6,641 nt of DNA from Gammaproteobacteria bacterium (GTDB lineage Bacteria > Pseudomonadota > Gammaproteobacteria > Steroidobacterales > Steroidobacteraceae). Positions 6,120 to 6,641 of this stretch are shown here, one piece after another (positions within the stretch are counted from its first letter, which is position 1; every line of letters begins with the position of its first letter). A program made the translations under genes and the position numbers. The DNA is taken from assembly GCA_030830595.1 (NCBI GenBank), contig JAURMS010000030.1, positions 1 through 6,641 of the forward strand. The letters run 5' to 3'. Under the pieces are notes generated by a model that was not told where the DNA came from, made no database searches, and was given only the letters and a program-made list of their open reading frames with translations.

Positions 6120-6124
6120 AAGGA
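6120..6124 (+). promoter_or_regulatory. RBS of the WYL regulator
   Basis: AAGGA, preceded by GGGGG, is 8 nt before ATG at 6133. This near-ideal Shine-Dalgarno fixes the start of the WYL regulator. Confidence 0.75.
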
Positions 6125-6132
6125 TCCATCCA

Positions 6133-6641
6133 ATGGCGCGCTTCGAAGTCGTTAACGACGTCTACGGATTACTTCGTTCGACCCGGGAGCCGATCAGTCT
6201 CGACCAAATCTGCGAGGCCTCGGAAATCTCTCGCGCTACCGCCAAGCGGGTACTGCGCTTTTTACGAGAGGAAGTGGGGCTCCCCATCATCTACGACCGC
6301 AACGAGCGGGGCTTTACCCTGGGCCGTAAGGGCAACCTGCCCGACAGCGTCCTGGGTCCATGGTTTTCAGCCGACGAACTGCTGGCCCTGCTCACGGCCC
6401 ACACGCTACTGGAACAACTTTCCCCGGGGGTGCTGCGCGAAGACACCCTCAGGCTCCAATTGCGGCTCCAGCGCCTCCTGTACAAGCGCAGCGAGGGAAC
6501 CGTAGGTCGCGAACTGGCAGAACGGGTCCGGCTCAGCCTGCCCAATCGTCGCAGCGTGGATGGCCCGACCTTCCATATGACGCTGACGGGCCTCCTCAGG
6601 CGCAAGCGGCTCAAGTTCAGCTACCTCGGCCGCGCCAGGAA
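6133..6641 (+). CDS. HTH-WYL domain transcriptional regulator (partial, 3' end outside window)
   Basis: DNA-binding regulator of the WYL (YafY/PafC-like) class; 169 residues are visible and no stop occurs before the window ends. The N-terminal winged helix-turn-helix (about 1-63) includes PISLDQICEASEISRATAKR and a recognition helix/wing reading RVLRFLREEVGLPIIYDR then GFTLG. A linker helix with PWFSADELLALLTAHTLLEQ (76-95) is typical of the family. The WYL domain opens at about 147 (FHMTLTGLLRRKRLKFSYLG), where the sequence is cut. WYL domains bind ligands, nucleotides or nucleic acid and occur in regulators of DNA-damage, defence and metabolic genes (family knowledge); the role here is unknown. 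Start ATG is set by the RBS at 6120-6124. A palindrome just upstream suggests autoregulation, and the divergent three-gene set is a candidate target. Confidence 0.88.
   Translation, partial: MARFEVVNDVYGLLRSTREPISLDQICEASEISRATAKRVLRFLREEVGLPIIYDRNERGFTLGRKGNLPDSVLGPWFSADELLALLTAHTLLEQLSPGVLREDTLRLQLRLQRLLYKRSEGTVGRELAERVRLSLPNRRSVDGPTFHMTLTGLLRRKRLKFSYLGRAR

Larger units (their letters stand above)
5992..6132. promoter_or_regulatory. Divergent intergenic control region between the 131-aa gene and the WYL regulator
   Basis: This 141-nt stretch is visibly richer in A and T than its flanks. It separates oppositely oriented genes and holds three inverted repeats (6009-6025, 6056-6066, 6078-6095). 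A tentative plus-strand promoter is TTGAAT (6085-6090), 16 nt, AATAAA (6107-6112), four matches of six in each box. It would put the start of transcription very close to the WYL RBS, so it is weakly supported. No clear minus-strand promoter is visible. Confidence 0.55.

Noticed and set aside
6291..6614. Minus-strand 107-codon open frame inside the WYL gene
   Set aside because: It is a shadow of the WYL regulator; the product is Ser/Arg-rich with no motifs.
1..6641. CRISPR array, tRNA/rRNA, insertion sequence or prophage signature
   Set aside because: I found no regularly spaced direct repeats, cloverleaf, transposase motif or terminal inverted repeats. The repeats seen are short local palindromes.

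Overview
The window is GC-rich, densely packed and almost entirely coding. Gene content fits a Gram-negative proteobacterium, probably a gammaproteobacterium: there is a TonB-dependent outer-membrane receptor with an STN signalling domain, plus a FecI-type sigma factor and a FecR-type anti-sigma regulator. The taxon is inferred from gene style only. Two genes run off the window: the receptor at the left edge and a WYL regulator at the right edge.

Right to centre, minus strand (5991 to 4218): three genes in a row. They are a 131-aa protein of unknown function, a 206-aa protein of unknown function, and a DUF429 protein (predicted RNase H-like fold) that starts 3 nt after the stop of the 206-aa gene. 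A divergent plus-strand gene for an HTH-WYL regulator begins at 6133. The AT-richer gap between them (about 5992-6132) carries three inverted repeats, one of them an 18-bp near-perfect palindrome, and is the obvious control region.

Centre to left, minus strand (4143 to 1): a four-gene cell-surface-signalling operon. A protein with two tandem cupin domains ends in a GTGA overlap with an ECF sigma factor. The sigma factor ends in an ATGA overlap with FecR. About 106 nt further on, the STN/TonB-dependent receptor begins. The expected logic is that a ligand binds the receptor, the STN domain contacts periplasmic FecR, FecR is processed and releases or activates the sigma factor, and uptake genes are transcribed. 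The cupin protein is the unusual member. Being translationally coupled to the sigma gene, it may be an enzyme acting on the imported compound or a ligand-sensing partner. Its first cupin domain has lost two of the three presumed metal-binding histidines, while the second keeps them.

The two most notable observations are these. First, the receptor gene has a second in-frame start between the STN domain and the plug, with its own strong ribosome-binding site and a complete signal-peptide-like sequence; it may therefore make an STN-containing form and an STN-less form, or record a fusion. Second, the double-cupin protein is wired into a sigma/FecR/receptor operon.
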